Positions 33,180 to 48,283 of a DNA stretch of 64,000 nt are shown here, one piece after another. The stretch lies in assembly GCF_001638985.1 (NCBI RefSeq), contig NW_017265136.1, positions 186,001 through 250,000 of the forward strand, in the 5' to 3' direction. Source of the DNA: Phycomyces blakesleeanus NRRL 1555(-) (Eukaryota > Mucoromycota > Mucoromycetes > Mucorales > Phycomycetaceae). Every line of letters begins with the position of its first letter. The stretch's first letter is position 1. The notes below the pieces were generated by a model, which did not search any database, was not told the origin of the DNA, and was given only the letters and a program-made list of their open reading frames with translations. Position numbers and translations under genes: made by a program.

Positions 33180-33840
33180 ATGATCATTGTCACATTCTCG
33201 CTTATAATTCTCATAGTCTTTCTTCAATCAATCCTGGCTGACGACAGTGGGTGTGTATTATTGCAAGGCTCCCGTGCCTGTCCAGCGTTTCAACAGTTCT
33301 ATGTTGGACTACCAGGACTGTCGACCCAATACTCATTCATAGGAAATGCGACAACGACAGAATCCTTCGACCAAAGCCTCTTTAACTATGTAAACTCGAC
33401 AAGTAATTATCTCTTTCCCCTCGGCTGCCTTAGCTCCAACTATAATCCGACTGTCCCTTATGCGCGCTACTCCCTCTCCCGCCTGTGCGCCCTGATGATC
33501 CAGGACTCCGAAGACTCTCTTCCCTGTAACTACCAACACAACCTTATTCCACCTCCCCTCTGCCAGCAAACGTGCGATGATTGGGTCGACAGTATCAAGG
33601 AGATTACAAACGATCCAGCAGTATGCTCGTCTTCTCTTCAGCGTAATACCACTCTCGCAAGCCTCAGTCTACAATGCGTTTCGTGGCAAGGGTTCAATGG
33701 AACCGGAGACACCAACTGTGTTTCTGGAATAGCTAATGAGCCAGAAAATTGCGGTAATAATCATAATAAAAAAATGCGCCGAATCTTTATTAGAAACAAT
33801 GAATTTTTATAATATATATATTATCTATTAAACCGAGTAC

Positions 33841-33878
<38 letters not shown>

Positions 33879-34941
33879 AATACTTATGCACCAAAGGCTA
33901 TCTGTAGGTTTTCAAGGTAATGTTCCCGGGGCCTGTCATTACTGCACCAACCACCGATCCGACACGTGTTGTGCAGCAGTCCATGGATGCAAACATCCAC
34001 TTGCCCCAGGTGCAATTGCAGGAATTGCGGTTGGGTGCGTGGTATTTAGTCTGATTGTACTGGCCAGCTTATTATACCTGTGTATCCGAAAACGACGCAC
34101 ACCCTCACACTTTTCCAGCCCTGAATTAGGACCCGACCATTCTCTGGAGCGCCGTGAAGATGTATCGACCAGCCAACAAGCACTGGTTCATAGTGCATCA
34201 GCCGGGGTTGTCCCGCCAGATCTACCAATCCACAATATGCCACCAATGGAGGAGCGAAGCACGATCTCTCCTGTTCAACCTTTGACACTCAACGCCTTTC
34301 ATATTGTTGTTCATCCCTATCCTCCTCAGGTGGATGATGAATTGTCACTCTCGATCGGAGATATCGTGTGCCTTGCACTGTCATTTGACGATGGATGGGC
34401 ACTTGGGTTTAATATCACATCTGGTCGCAAGGGTGTGTTTCCTACTGTCTGTATAGCACCTGCGCCACAAGATCTACTGAACCGACTCATGCTCATGCCT
34501 GAAAACCCAAACAGTTACTCAAAGATCCAATGGGAAGACACATCCTCCAATCTTCCTGACATGGAAGAATATCACATTCAACAGCGAGATGCTTCAAACC
34601 ATCCCCAAAAAGATGCTGTGTTGACTATGGAGCGACTTCATGAAAACTTGCAGCGTTCTATAAGTCTCGGTCTTTTTTCTAAACCAATTGCACGCTCCAG
34701 TCTGGTTTATACCCACACCATGCCATCTAAGAAAACCAGACGCACTTCATACTCCTCCGACTCCGAAAACCCCACCTCACCATCCCATGCGTTGTACTCT
34801 ATACCTTATTCTGCATCCCAGTCTACACCAAAAGATTCATACGAATTACAAGATCACAATACATCAACGACCAACATGACCTCTCTACATCCTTCATCGC
34901 ACACAAGCAACGATGTACGATCCAAACGAAGAGAGACATGA
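33180..34941 (+). CDS. Single-pass surface protein with Cys-rich ectodomain and cytoplasmic SH3 domain
   Basis: Two exons, 33180-33753 and 33908-34941, give 535 residues; a second acceptor at 33917 would drop three residues. Residues 1-20 form a signal peptide (IIVTFSLIILIVFLQSILA). The ectodomain (about 21-230) has many cysteines and N-glycosylation sites. Its order CxPLxC-like / YARYSLSRLCALM / PPPLCQQTCDDW recalls Frizzled-like Cys-rich domains; this match is by eye. A transmembrane segment (GAIAGIAVGCVVFSLIVLASLLYLC) is followed by the basic stop RKRR. Near residue 330 is an SH3 domain: VVHPYPPQVDDELSLSIGDIV, DDGWALG, GRKGVFPTV. The tail is Ser/Thr-rich. The layout suggests a sensor that recruits Pro-rich signalling partners, in the manner of Sho1 but with one membrane pass. 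No gene name is assigned. Confidence 0.85.
33841..33878. repeat. (TAG)n microsatellite in the intron of the SH3 surface protein gene
   Basis: About twelve TAG units in the only intron, close upstream of two possible 3' splice sites. Each unit contains an AG, so length changes could influence acceptor choice. Confidence 0.85.
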
Positions 34942-36283
34942 AATATAATACACATTACACATTACACATTATACACATAAAAAAAAAGTACTCTTTAATA
35001 CCTAAAAATCGTTAATGTAATATACAAATCCCAATCCACAACACGATCAAATCCCCCTCCTACTATTATTACTATTACTATTACTATTATTTATTTTACC
35101 TTTTTTTTTAGTTTTCTTTTTAAAAAAACAAAACAAAAAAAAACAACCAAAAAAAAGGTACAATATTTGTTATTTATTCTTACTATATATAAGCTAGTGT
35201 GTCACAGCCTAATATGCACGAACGCACGCACGAACGCACGTACGCACACAAACTTATATTTATAATACATCCCACGCCTTGGACAACCCCAAGTCAACAA
35301 TAGAGTGGAAGTAAGGAAATTGAAACTTACCAGATACTGGGATTTGTTCAAACTGAACACAACTCAGTCTAATGAAGTATAACTTTGGTCAAGATTCTTT
35401 TTCTTATTTATTTATTCCTTGGTTATTAAATTACTTTGTCCTTTTATTTTGCTTTTGTTTCTTTTTTGTCGTTTTGTTTTCATAGAATAAAATGCCTTCT
35501 GTAGTACCAATAGAAGCGTATCTTTTGTTATATATATATATATGGAACATCTAATTTATTTAATTTAATTATAAGAATATTCATCATACATAATCAATTT
35601 TGAATAAAGATTATTCTGATATTACAATATCTTAAAGTCGATGAAATCCACCAAATTTATGTAAGATATATATGTGTCAATATCATTCAATTTTTAACAG
35701 AATATTCATACATGTACATATATATACATATACGTATATATATCCTTCCCCTTTATCCCTTCAATATAAGCATTTAAGTATATAATGCATGCACATTCTA
35801 CCAATACCTCTACGGGAAACCCCAAAAAGAAAAAGCTATATACGTTATATATATATCTTTTTTTTAATTGATCAGCAAGACATATCCTGAGCTTCATTTA
35901 CAGATGTTCTTTATGTTCTTCAATGACACGTCACAGCTATTAAGAATATTCACGTGACTTGCGAACTTTTTTTTGTCTACTTGTGTTTTCTAAGTGTCCT
36001 AAGCTCTTTGGCAGAAGCAGTAGAGACGATAAAATAATACTAAAAAAAGCTGAAGGTGTACACAGCTTAGTATAATTATAATTATATTTATATTCAACAA
36101 CATTAAATACATTCTAGAACATATTTTTTTTAAAAAGTGAGTTAATCGATCCAACACATTCCTCCAAACACACACACACACATCTTTGATCGTAACAGTC
36201 TCACTAAACAACCTTGTGTGCTTCTGTCTCCGTGTCTTTTTCTCTCTCTTCTTTTTTGCCACTGTTACTTTTATAAAATAGCC
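34942..36283. other. Intergenic region, no gene seen
   Basis: 1.3 kb between the SH3 protein and eIF2-gamma. It holds ACACATT repeats (34950-34978), an ATT repeat (35060-35090), an ACGCACGA repeat (35216-35248) and TA runs. The last 110 bp are pyrimidine-rich and lead into the eIF2-gamma start codon. Confidence 0.6.
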
Positions 36284-38073
36284 ATGAGTGGATCAGAAAT
36301 TGCCGCCGAAAATGTCAAAATCGACACCTCAAAACTCACCCCATTATCACCTGAAGTAATTTCCAAGCAAGCCACAATCAACATTGGTAAGAATATTCAC
36401 AATTAAGGAAAATGAAATTCAAAGAGGACGATAAAAAAACCCCTACAAGGGATCAAACAAATAAACCAAAAAGAAGAGAGAGAATTGTAGACGATTTATT
36501 AAACGAATAAGGATGAGCTCCGAGAAATTATAGAAGATGGTTAATCTCTGTTGGAATATACACTAACAATTGTACAAATTGTAGGTACCATTGGTCATGT
36601 AGCCCACGGTAAATCTACTGTTGTCAAGGCCATTTCTGGTGTTCAGGTAATATATAAAAATATAGAAATCAACTAAATAAATTAATTAAATCTCGAGAAA
36701 AAAGAGAGAGTAAAAGGAGAGAGAGAGAGTAAAAGTCTGACATGTGTGGCTTTATTATAGACCGTTCGTTTCAAGAATGAGATGGAAAGAAATATTACCA
36801 TTAAGCTTGGTTACGCAAACGCAAAGATCTACAAATGTGAGAACGAAGCATGCCCTCGCCCTGGATGTTACAAATCATATGGCTCCTCCAAGGAGGATCA
36901 TCCTATGTGTGAACGTGTTGGTTGCGGTAGTAAGATGAAGTTGGTCAGACACGTTTCATTTGTCGATTGCCCAGGTCACGACATTCTCATGACTACCATG
37001 TTGTCCGGTGCCGCTGTCATGGACGCAGCACTTTTGTTGATTGCCGGAAACGAATCTTGCCCTCAACCCCAGACCTCAGAGCATTTGGCTGCTATTGAGA
37101 TCATGAAGTTAAAGCATGTCATTATCTTGCAGAACAAGGTTGATCTTGTCAAGGAAAAGGCTGCACAGGAACAGCATGAAGATATTCTTGCATTCGTTAA
37201 GGGTACCGTTGCTGACGGCGCACCAATTATCCCCATCTCTGCTCAGCTCAAGTATAACATTGACGCCATCAACGAATATATTACCAAGAAGATTCCCGTA
37301 CCTGTCCGTGACTTCACTGCTGTTCCCCGTCTTATTGTCATTCGTTCTTTCGATATTAACAAGCCAGGTGCTGATGTTAACCATCTCCAGGGTGGTGTTG
37401 CAGGTGGATCAATTTTAAAGGGTGTTTTGAAGATTGGAGATGAGATTGAGGTGCGCCCTGGCGTAATTATCAAGGATCAAGAAGGCAAGATCAGAGCAAG
37501 ACCTATTCTTTCCAAGATCTTGACTCTTGCTGCAGAAACAAACAAGCTCGAATTTGCCGTTCCCGGTGGTTTGATCGGTAAGGTTTCTAGAGAATAATAA
37601 TAATAAGAGTACATTAGCTAGATTGGGTTGGACTCCAGTTTAATTAATCTCTATTGCTTATGATTATTTTAAAAAAGGTGTTGGTACCCAGATGGATCCC
37701 ACACTCTGCCGTGGTGATCGTCTTGTCGGTCAAGTTCTTGGTTTCCCCGGAACTCTTCCTTCAATTTACACTGAGCTTGAGATCTCTTACTTCTTGTTGC
37801 GCCGTCTTTTGGGTGTAAAGACTGATGACAAGAAGCAGGCCAAGGTTGCCAAGCTCACCAAGGGTGAATTGCTCCTGGTTAACATTGGTTCAGTCTCCAC
37901 CGGTGGCCGTGTTGTTGGTGTTAAGGCTGATCTTGCCAAGATTGTCTTGACCGGTCCCACATGTACTGAGGTTGGTGACAAGGTCGCAATTTCCAGAAAG
38001 ATCGAGAGACACTGGCGGTAAGCATTCAAATATAATTAATTTAGTATTTAGTATTAAGCATTATTTATTTATT

Positions 38074-38106
<33 letters not shown>

Positions 38107-38220
38107 TTGTTTACTGATCGATCCTCTTGTAATATTCTTTTTTTAAAATTATATATATATAGTCTTATCGGTTGGGGTAAGATCAAGCGTGGTACTGTCT
38201 TGGAGGCCGAGGCAAATTAA
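36284..38220 (+). CDS. GCD11: Translation initiation factor eIF2 subunit gamma
   Basis: Five exons: 36284-36386, 36585-36646, 36761-37577, 37678-38017 and 38163-38220, giving 459 residues, as expected for fungal eIF2-gamma. The GTPase domain has GHVAHGKST (38-46), a zinc-knuckle insert with [11 protein letters not shown] and CERVGCG, DCPGH and NKVD. Domains II and III follow ([45 protein letters not shown]), ending with [17 protein letters not shown]. It binds GTP and initiator Met-tRNA within the eIF2 heterotrimer and delivers it to the 40S subunit. It is convergent with the DDX3 gene, with about 360 bp between their stop codons. Confidence 0.97.
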
Positions 38221-38581
38221 ATATAAAATATTTTTTATAATTAATAAAAGCAACTTTCATTTTGGTTTTTTTTTTCTCTTCTATTGTCTATAACAAAGTA
38301 TTGCTTTATTGAAACATATGCATGCTATATCAAATATGCTTCAAATTCTATATTAACTCAGCATTTTTCTTCTTAATACTCTCAAGGAATTTGAATCATT
38401 AATAGTACTAAGAAATAATAGCCTTATATTTTATGTATTTTTCCTTTTTTGTGTTGCAAAGTCAAAGAATGGAAAAAGTCCCTACTATTATTTTATATAT
38501 ACATATACACACGCATAGATGTAGGATATAAAGATCTGAAGCTGATAATAGTTTAGTTTGTACATGCCAAACGCAACAAAT
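38221..38581. other. Convergent 3' intergenic region
   Basis: Separates the stop codons of eIF2-gamma (plus) and DDX3 (minus). AT-rich with AATAAA-like signals on both strands, consistent with two 3' ends meeting; no gene. Confidence 0.6.
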
Positions 38582-41500
<2,919 letters not shown>

Positions 41501-41864
41501 GGTTAAATCTGTGAAAGAAAAACCGATAAAGCAGTATTTCACTGACAACTTTTTTTTAGGTCTCTAGCTTCGGACTAAGTCACATTAGTTATGTATCGTT
41601 AATCAAATAATCAAAAAAAGCAGGCTTAAAAAATATACATGAAAATCAAAAGTTTATTATTCTGTATTATTGTTGTGGTTGTTGGTATAATTATCATTAG
41701 TAGTAATAGTAGTAGTAGTAGTAGTAGTAGTAGTGAGATAATATAAGTATTTAAATGTGTTCAATATATATATACTTTTGTAATTAAAGATTAATGTAAT
41801 CCTATATGCTGTAAATGCTTATTGCTTGTACTTCTTGGTTCTTAAGAACATAATTTTGTCTAAT
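41501..41864. other. Intergenic region between DDX3 and the MFS transporter
   Basis: Holds the promoter of the DDX3 gene and the 3' end of the MFS gene, both on the minus strand. A TAG microsatellite lies at about 41701-41734. Confidence 0.6.
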
Positions 41865-44094
41865 TTAGCTTTCTCTCCAACGGCGGCCGTATATTTGGAC
41901 GAGGGGGATACAAGTAAAGTACAATGCAAAGTTGAAAATGGTAATCATTGTGCTATAAAACAGTGATAAATATGTAAGGATTAAGATATACAAAAGAGAA
42001 GAAAAACATTTATCACTTACTATGTCCAACCATCACCAAGACCATTTCTAATTGGAGCTGCCAGCAAGGAGAACATCATTCCAAGCAAATTTCTTGTAAA
42101 GTTACATGCTGATACGACTATTAAATAATACTATGTAAGTTTTTTTTGGGGGAGCATTTAATGCAGATAAGATATTTTACCTGACGCAGCACGACCAGGA
42201 AAGGTCTCTGAAAGATATGTGTTTGCAATTGTCATGGTAAACATAGTTCCAAAGGTGTCTATAAGCATTATATATATATATTAAAATTAATCAGCTTAGT
42301 TGAACTTATTAAGGAAAATGAACACTTACACATTGCGTATCCGATAAGAGGAGGGAATGATGGTGCGTGGAAATCAAGGAGCCAGCCATAAAGAAGTCCA
42401 CCAAAGAGGAGAAATGGAATACCAAAGTAGACAGGTGTGAGACGGTACTCAATCTTGCGGATGTTATTATTGCGCGCGATTTGCCAAAAGTAAAGGCGAT
42501 CTGACACTAAACCAGCCACAATACTTCCCAAGGTATTTCCAACACCTCCTGCAAAGAAAGCCAGCCCGACTGAACTTGTAGAGAAGTTATAAAGCCCGTA
42601 ATATGTAGCAGGAAGAATAGTGACCAGAAGATAAAAGAATCCAAATGCAGCGCTCACAGGTAAGCACACCAAAAAAATATGAGGCTTTAAAAGCAAGCCA
42701 AGACTTCCGAACTATTAAAAAAAAACATGAATATTTTAGATTTCCGGATTGTCTTTAAAGCATAACAAAATCTCACAGAAAATCTATGGGTTGAGTCTTA
42801 CGGTGGATACTTACTGGGTTGAACCTGATTTTTGAAAAGAATGATTGTTTGGTATCAGTTTGTGGCAAACTACCAGGAGGGATGTAAAGAGTCTCTTTGA
42901 CGAAAAGGAACGTGATTATTGTCATAACTCCACCGATCATAGTCTTGATGTAAAAAATCCAACGCCATCCAAGATATTGAGTAATGAAACCACCGATCAT
43001 TGGAGCAATTGCTGGACCTAGGACAGTTCTAAGAAATAGAAAAAATGGACTCAAATTAGATATTTACTGTATGTGAGTATAATAATGTAAGAAAGTAACT
43101 CACCCAAACATATAAAAGCTCATGGCTTTTCCTCTGTCTTTTGATTCAAACATATCAGAGGCACTTCCACCTCCAAGAGCCTGTCCTGCACAAGCAAAGA
43201 TGGCCTGGAGAATTCGGAAGGTGAAGAACATCCCAATGTGCTTAGATATTCCGCAAATGATTGTAACTACTGTGTACATGCCCATTGCTGATATGTATAT
43301 CCATCTAATATTGCTGCCCTGATTAACCAAAAGCGATTTGTGAATTAAACACTTGAATCAGACTTACCTTCTCCCTATACGTTCACTTAATGGAGCCCAG
43401 AATAATGGCTACACAAACGGATAAACTTTCTCACTTAGCGGACTTGAAGAAGAAGAAACAGAAACACAGAAACACAAAAAAAAACTTACACCAATACCAG
43501 TGAAAAGAACAAAGATAGCTACAGTAGCATTGATTGTCTGGAGAAGATCGTTAATATGAATAATGATAATAATTGTATCGTGTCAATTCAACTTACTATA
43601 ACATTCGTGTCAAATTCAACTCGCATTATTGCAGTAGCTGGAAACTAAGCAAGATTATATATGCCTGTATTAGACGTGCGTACATCTTTATTAGCTAAAA
43701 CAACAATAATATACTTACGTAGATCGCAGAAGAGAAGTATCCCATAAAAGCATGCATAGCTACAATACTCAGATTTGTCCACTTCTTAAGGGGAGACCAG
43801 TTCTAAAGCAAAGCATTGGGATTAAATGAAAATAAACTTATGTAAATACACCAGGTTATTAGATAATACCTTTGGATTATTAGGATCTTTGGCAGCATCT
43901 TCTTCAACGTTTGATTTGATCGTTTCTGCATACGCAATCTGATCTATTCCTTCTCCTATTGTCGATTGAGAGACATCGTTGATAAATTCAGTTTGTGTGA
44001 TTTCTTGAATCACAATTTGGTTAGCTATTCATTATTCATACAAAGCGTATTTTTTAGTTTTATTTTTACCTTGTCCTTTCTCTAGATTCGACAT
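41865..44094 (-). CDS. Major facilitator superfamily drug:H+ antiporter (DHA1-like)
   Basis: Twelve exons on the minus strand (44070-44094, 43870-44024, 43719-43802, 43597-43644, 43490-43537, 43368-43408, 43104-43304, 42815-43028, 42330-42711, 42181-42258, 42021-42117, 41865-41952) give 486 residues. About 60 cytosolic residues precede the first membrane helix. Motif A appears as PLSERIGRRR across an intron. Motif C of antiporters is GTVLGPAIAPMIGGF, before the LGWRWIFYI segment. After a central loop the second half has FGSLGLLLKPHIF, SVGLAFFAGGVGNTLGSIVAGLVSDR and ETFPGRAAS, ending IPLVQIYGRRWRES. Such proteins export drugs, polyamines or small organic compounds at the plasma membrane. The substrate is unknown. 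Several exons are only 41-84 nt. Confidence 0.9.
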
Positions 44095-45050
44095 TTGAGG
44101 AACGTCAATTTTTTAAAAATATAAAAAAAAAAGTAGAAAAATATGATCTGAAAAAAGGCAAGTGCTTTTATACCGAGATTTGGCTTCTAAGTTTTACTTT
44201 TGTGCGACACTAACTGTTGACTTTACTCTATAGCTTTGTACAAGCGACTTTTACGCAATTGACAAACAATTTGCGCAATTGATCTGCATTTCATTCAATA
44301 GCTCAGATAGTTTTACATAAATTAGATTAAATAGATAGTTGTGTAAGTTGAATTCTGCAATTAACTAAGCAATTCTATGTTCTTTTGATGTATAGTATCT
44401 CTTTGTGTTTGTCTGTGTGTGTCTCCGAATGACTCATTGGTGGGAATATGTCCTTCACATCTAATTTATATAAATCAGTATATATATATATATATTCATT
44501 ATGACTGACATATTTTGCACCGCTCTTGCCAACAAGAATAATAAAGATAATTCAATCTAAAAGGCATGTAGGCCCTCCAAAAAAATAAATATTGGAAATA
44601 CCATAAAAGGTTTTTTTTTAGTTTTAGACCCTTTCTTATAGATCAGATCTTTGACCGCAGTATTTTTTTATTTGGTTGTCTAGAGACGATTGTCTGAGTG
44701 TAAATTAAAGTATGAAAGCAGGATCATTTTTATATTTCTTATTTTGGCACAAAGAGAAAACACAGGGTAAAGGTGACTGTTCATGGTTGCACAAAGTAGT
44801 ATTAAAAAAGAATATATTATTTTTAAGTATTATCTGTTATACGAAACACACCAAAGAAACCTTTTATATATTACTGGAAGCAGCATTGAATTCTGAATAT
44901 CCTTCATGGATTTCTTTTTAATGTTTACAATTTTCCAAAAAAAAAAGAATAGCAAATATTTGATATATATGTATTATTGAATAAGTTTTGGTAAAGGCCA
45001 AATATTTACACACGGCCTTCCATGCTCTAATAGTATTTAGGTTGTTTTGT
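44095..45050. other. Intergenic region, no gene seen
   Basis: Between the MFS promoter side and the TRM13 3' end. AT-rich with a TA run near 44480-44495. The open frame at 44712-44921 has no recognisable features and is probably chance. Confidence 0.6.
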
Positions 45051-47041
45051 CTATTCGGGTGTTGCAATTAATGCACAATTCTCTAGACTAGTCTTAGGAT
45101 CCACATAGTACACAAGTTCAACCTTAAACCCGTGTTCCTGAAGGTAACGCATTCTTCCAGCATCTAAAACGCGCTTACACTCATAGCCTATTTTTTCACG
45201 CTCACTAGAATCCCACCCAGAGTAGTGATTGCTGAGAAGAATCCAATACAAACGAGTAAGCAAAAAAATATGTCTTGTCGTGACGGTACTAAATATAGCC
45301 CTCAAAAGGTTTAATATGTATGTGTATGTATTTACCTGGTCTGGTCTGCATCCCCTTCTTCCTGTCCTGCATCTGCATGATCAGCCAACTCTTCTTCTTC
45401 TTCTTCCGTTAATGGTACATTTTCTGTCTCGGTGATTGATTTCTTTGGATCATACGTAGGGCCACTGGTAGCCCAGCTGCTCATCTTACTCAAACGGTCG
45501 AACTCAACCCTTGAAATGTTCGTTTGCTTCAAGTATTCATGATTAGGGTACATTTCATAGCGACATAATTGATGGCAGCATAAGGCAATGATTATACCCG
45601 AGATAGGCTTACTAAGAGTCACACAGCACCCACAATGAGTCAAACCTTTTTCATAAGTTTTAATCTCCTTTCCGTCAAGACCTACAGATTTCCTGCTTCT
45701 CTTTGGTTTGTCACATAGTTCATCAGGCATTTCAAGGTAATATCGGTCGCACTTCCACAGAGATGCTTGGAGAGAACTACCACCTTTTTCATCTCTTGGT
45801 TCTCGTTCATCAAAGCCTGAACCTTGCTCAGATCCAGATCCTTGATGTCAATAAGAACTCGCTGGACTACTGAGTGTGTGGCATCTGTACCTTTCAAGAA
45901 TGGATCCAACTACTCGAATAAACCTTACTTAGTCGCTTTAATTTTGACATTTTTTTCTTCTTTTCGTGTGTACCTTGCTTTTCACATTTTTACGGTCGAC
46001 CAGAACATAAGTAGCCTCTCCATTCTTTTCGTCCAATGCCTTCTTCAAGAAACCAGAGAGCTCACCTAGAGACATATCATATATAGTTGGTAAATATTAG
46101 TATTGGATGTGAATACAGATATGTTTGTATCTAATACCTCTGCCTGCACCAAACTCAACGAAACATGCCTTCTTGTCATCCAGCATTCCTCTTTGAACCA
46201 TATGACCAAGCAAAGAAGACTAAAGGGTTTATCACAAGCCATTTAGAGTCATGCACTCGGTTATATCCACCTCTTGAACACTAAAAGTCCTAAACATTCT
46301 TTATTTTTTACCTGCTGATCAAGATGCTTAACAAATCTTTCAGCAGTGCTACAATCTCACGGGCGTAAGCTTTTATTGTGGTTGGTTGAAATTATATATA
46401 TATAAGGTAATAACTTACCGAGGACTGGCTGTCGCAGGATTGGTCAGTATGACTTGTTCAATTTTTGGTACATATTCTTTATAAACCTTTTCTACTTTCT
46501 CTGCGACTGATCTCATGTCTTCTTTCTGCAATTTGCTGAGTTGAATACGGGCAATCCAAGGTAGAGAGTACATATTCTTGTGGGACTGGATTGTCTTTTG
46601 GAAATCAAGTTCCTCTTGTGTGAGAGCAAGAGTGCAGTTGACATTAAGCGAATAAAATTGTTCTTGCTCCTTTGGTCGTGCATTGCATCGTGTTTGCATG
46701 TGGTGCTCAAGATTAATTTCAAAGATTGTGCTTTTAAAATTAAACAAAGTCAGGAAAACAATACTAGTATAAAGGAAAAGAAAAACAGGAAAAGTCTTGA
46801 TCACCTACTGTGAAGGATCGTAAGGACAAGGAATTCGACGTAAAGTCTCGGTATCTCCAGCCTTTTGTTGTTCTGCCAAGTGTTCACCACAGAATTTGTT
46901 AGTGCGTTTTGCTGGGAGACTGCAATATCTGCTCTTTCGGGCAACATAGAAATGACATTGTTGCGGTTTGTTTGGAGGAGGAGGAACAGGTGCTGGTGTT
47001 TTTCCAGCTTTAGAGGATCGCGATCTAGATTCTTTTGGCAT
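45051..47041 (-). CDS. TRM13: tRNA 2'-O-methyltransferase Trm13, with an apparent frameshift
   Basis: Seven exons on the minus strand: 46809-47041, 46419-46730, 46312-46348, 46138-46219, 45974-46065, 45336-45909 and 45051-45231. The N-terminus has the Trm13 CCCH finger (CHFYVARKSRYCSLPAKR...FCGEH), then the CHHC finger (CPYDPSHTIFEINLEHHMQTRCNAR). The methyltransferase part has VEFGAGRGELSGFL, SKHLCGSATDITLKC and IIIALCCHQLCRYE; the C-terminus is RMRYLQEHGFKVELVYYVDP. Trm13 methylates the 2'-O of residue 4 in some tRNAs. In exon 6 the frame changes between ATDITLKC and KSVGLDGKEIK (around 45685-45740), with no plausible intron to explain it. One base seems missing: the summed exons are two over a multiple of three. 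It could be a sequence error or a broken gene. With the frame kept it would be about 503 residues. Confidence 0.88.
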
Positions 47042-48283
47042 GGTAGATGCAGGGACCTGAATTGCTAATCTCAAACCAAAATACTGTTTTTGTGACTTGT
47101 ATTTGACCGAGACTTACCTCACTTGGAAAAAAGAAAATTGTGGGGTTTCTTTTTTTTAAAAAAAAAAAGTCTTTCTGTTTCTGGTCTCTTTGTGGTTATG
47201 TAAGCAAGTAACGTTTGAAAGAATATAACATTGTGATATTCCATGACATACCAATACAAAGTTTCAAAGCTGTTAGGAGATTCAGCTCTCAATGACTAAT
47301 TTTTACGTCCTGACATAGCTATATTGCTAAAAATAAAGAACAAATCCTAGATTTTCAAAGGCATCTTTCCTGATTTATTTCCTTATTCTTAAAAAAACAG
47401 TGGTATTTTTAGAATGCTTATTTGAAATAAGCGTGAAAGTACTGCAGTCTTATTCTTCAAGGATTCAAAAAGTAATTTAAATCTTAAGGGAAAAGTTTTG
47501 TATGGCTAAGCTATTAAATTATAGGAGCATAACCCTGCTCCTGATTCCTTTATTCACAGCTTAAAATTATTTAAAGTAACCAGATTCAAGGTGCTACATG
47601 TGGAGAAGACCATGGAGAATCCCCACATTTTCAATAAAAATGCCCGATCTTTCCAGCGCTTCGGAAATCACCAATTCTGGTGCTCATTGGTATACCTATT
47701 GGTCTTTTATATATAATTTGATCCACAGTCAGCTATTTCCCTATTTATTAGTGGTATCAATGCCAGAATTATACAATTGTAGCTCGATAAAGGACGCCTA
47801 TTTCAATTATTTATTCCTATAAAATAAATAGATTAAAAAAGGAGTGAAAATAATTGAAACATCAATCGAGGCTTTCGATTAGTAAGAACTTTTAAGCAAT
47901 TTCACCTTGGACGGGTCTTCCTCATGCATACTCTTTTTCTTTCTTCGATCGCCACGTTACTATACATTCTTGCAATTCCTATATTTTCTCACGGATTTAA
48001 ACAATTATCTGCTTGTCAATATCCTGTGAGATACCTTAAATAGAAGAAGTGTAACGATTGCTATCTCCGCTACACCAAAGCCAAGTACAAAATGTTATCC
48101 CCGGACTTTCCAAACTCATCTTCATATGATAACGAGCGTCACTTTCTCACTCTTGTTTTGAGTCTTGCTTATTTTTTTCCCGAAACTTCCTTTCCATTTT
48201 ACACTTTTACTCTATAAAACCTCAGTTATTAATTAATAAAAATTATATAAATATATATATACACATTTAACAGAATAAACATA
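47042..48283. other. Divergent intergenic region between TRM13 and the mitochondrial carrier
   Basis: 1.24 kb serving as promoter space for both divergent genes. AT-rich, with A/T homopolymers at 47145-47170. A short stretch at 47590-47700 is less AT-rich but matches no family. Confidence 0.6.

Noticed and set aside
45705..45722. A 14-nt GT-AG intron that would repair the TRM13 frame
   Set aside because: Far below the smallest known spliceosomal introns in fungi; a missing base is simpler.
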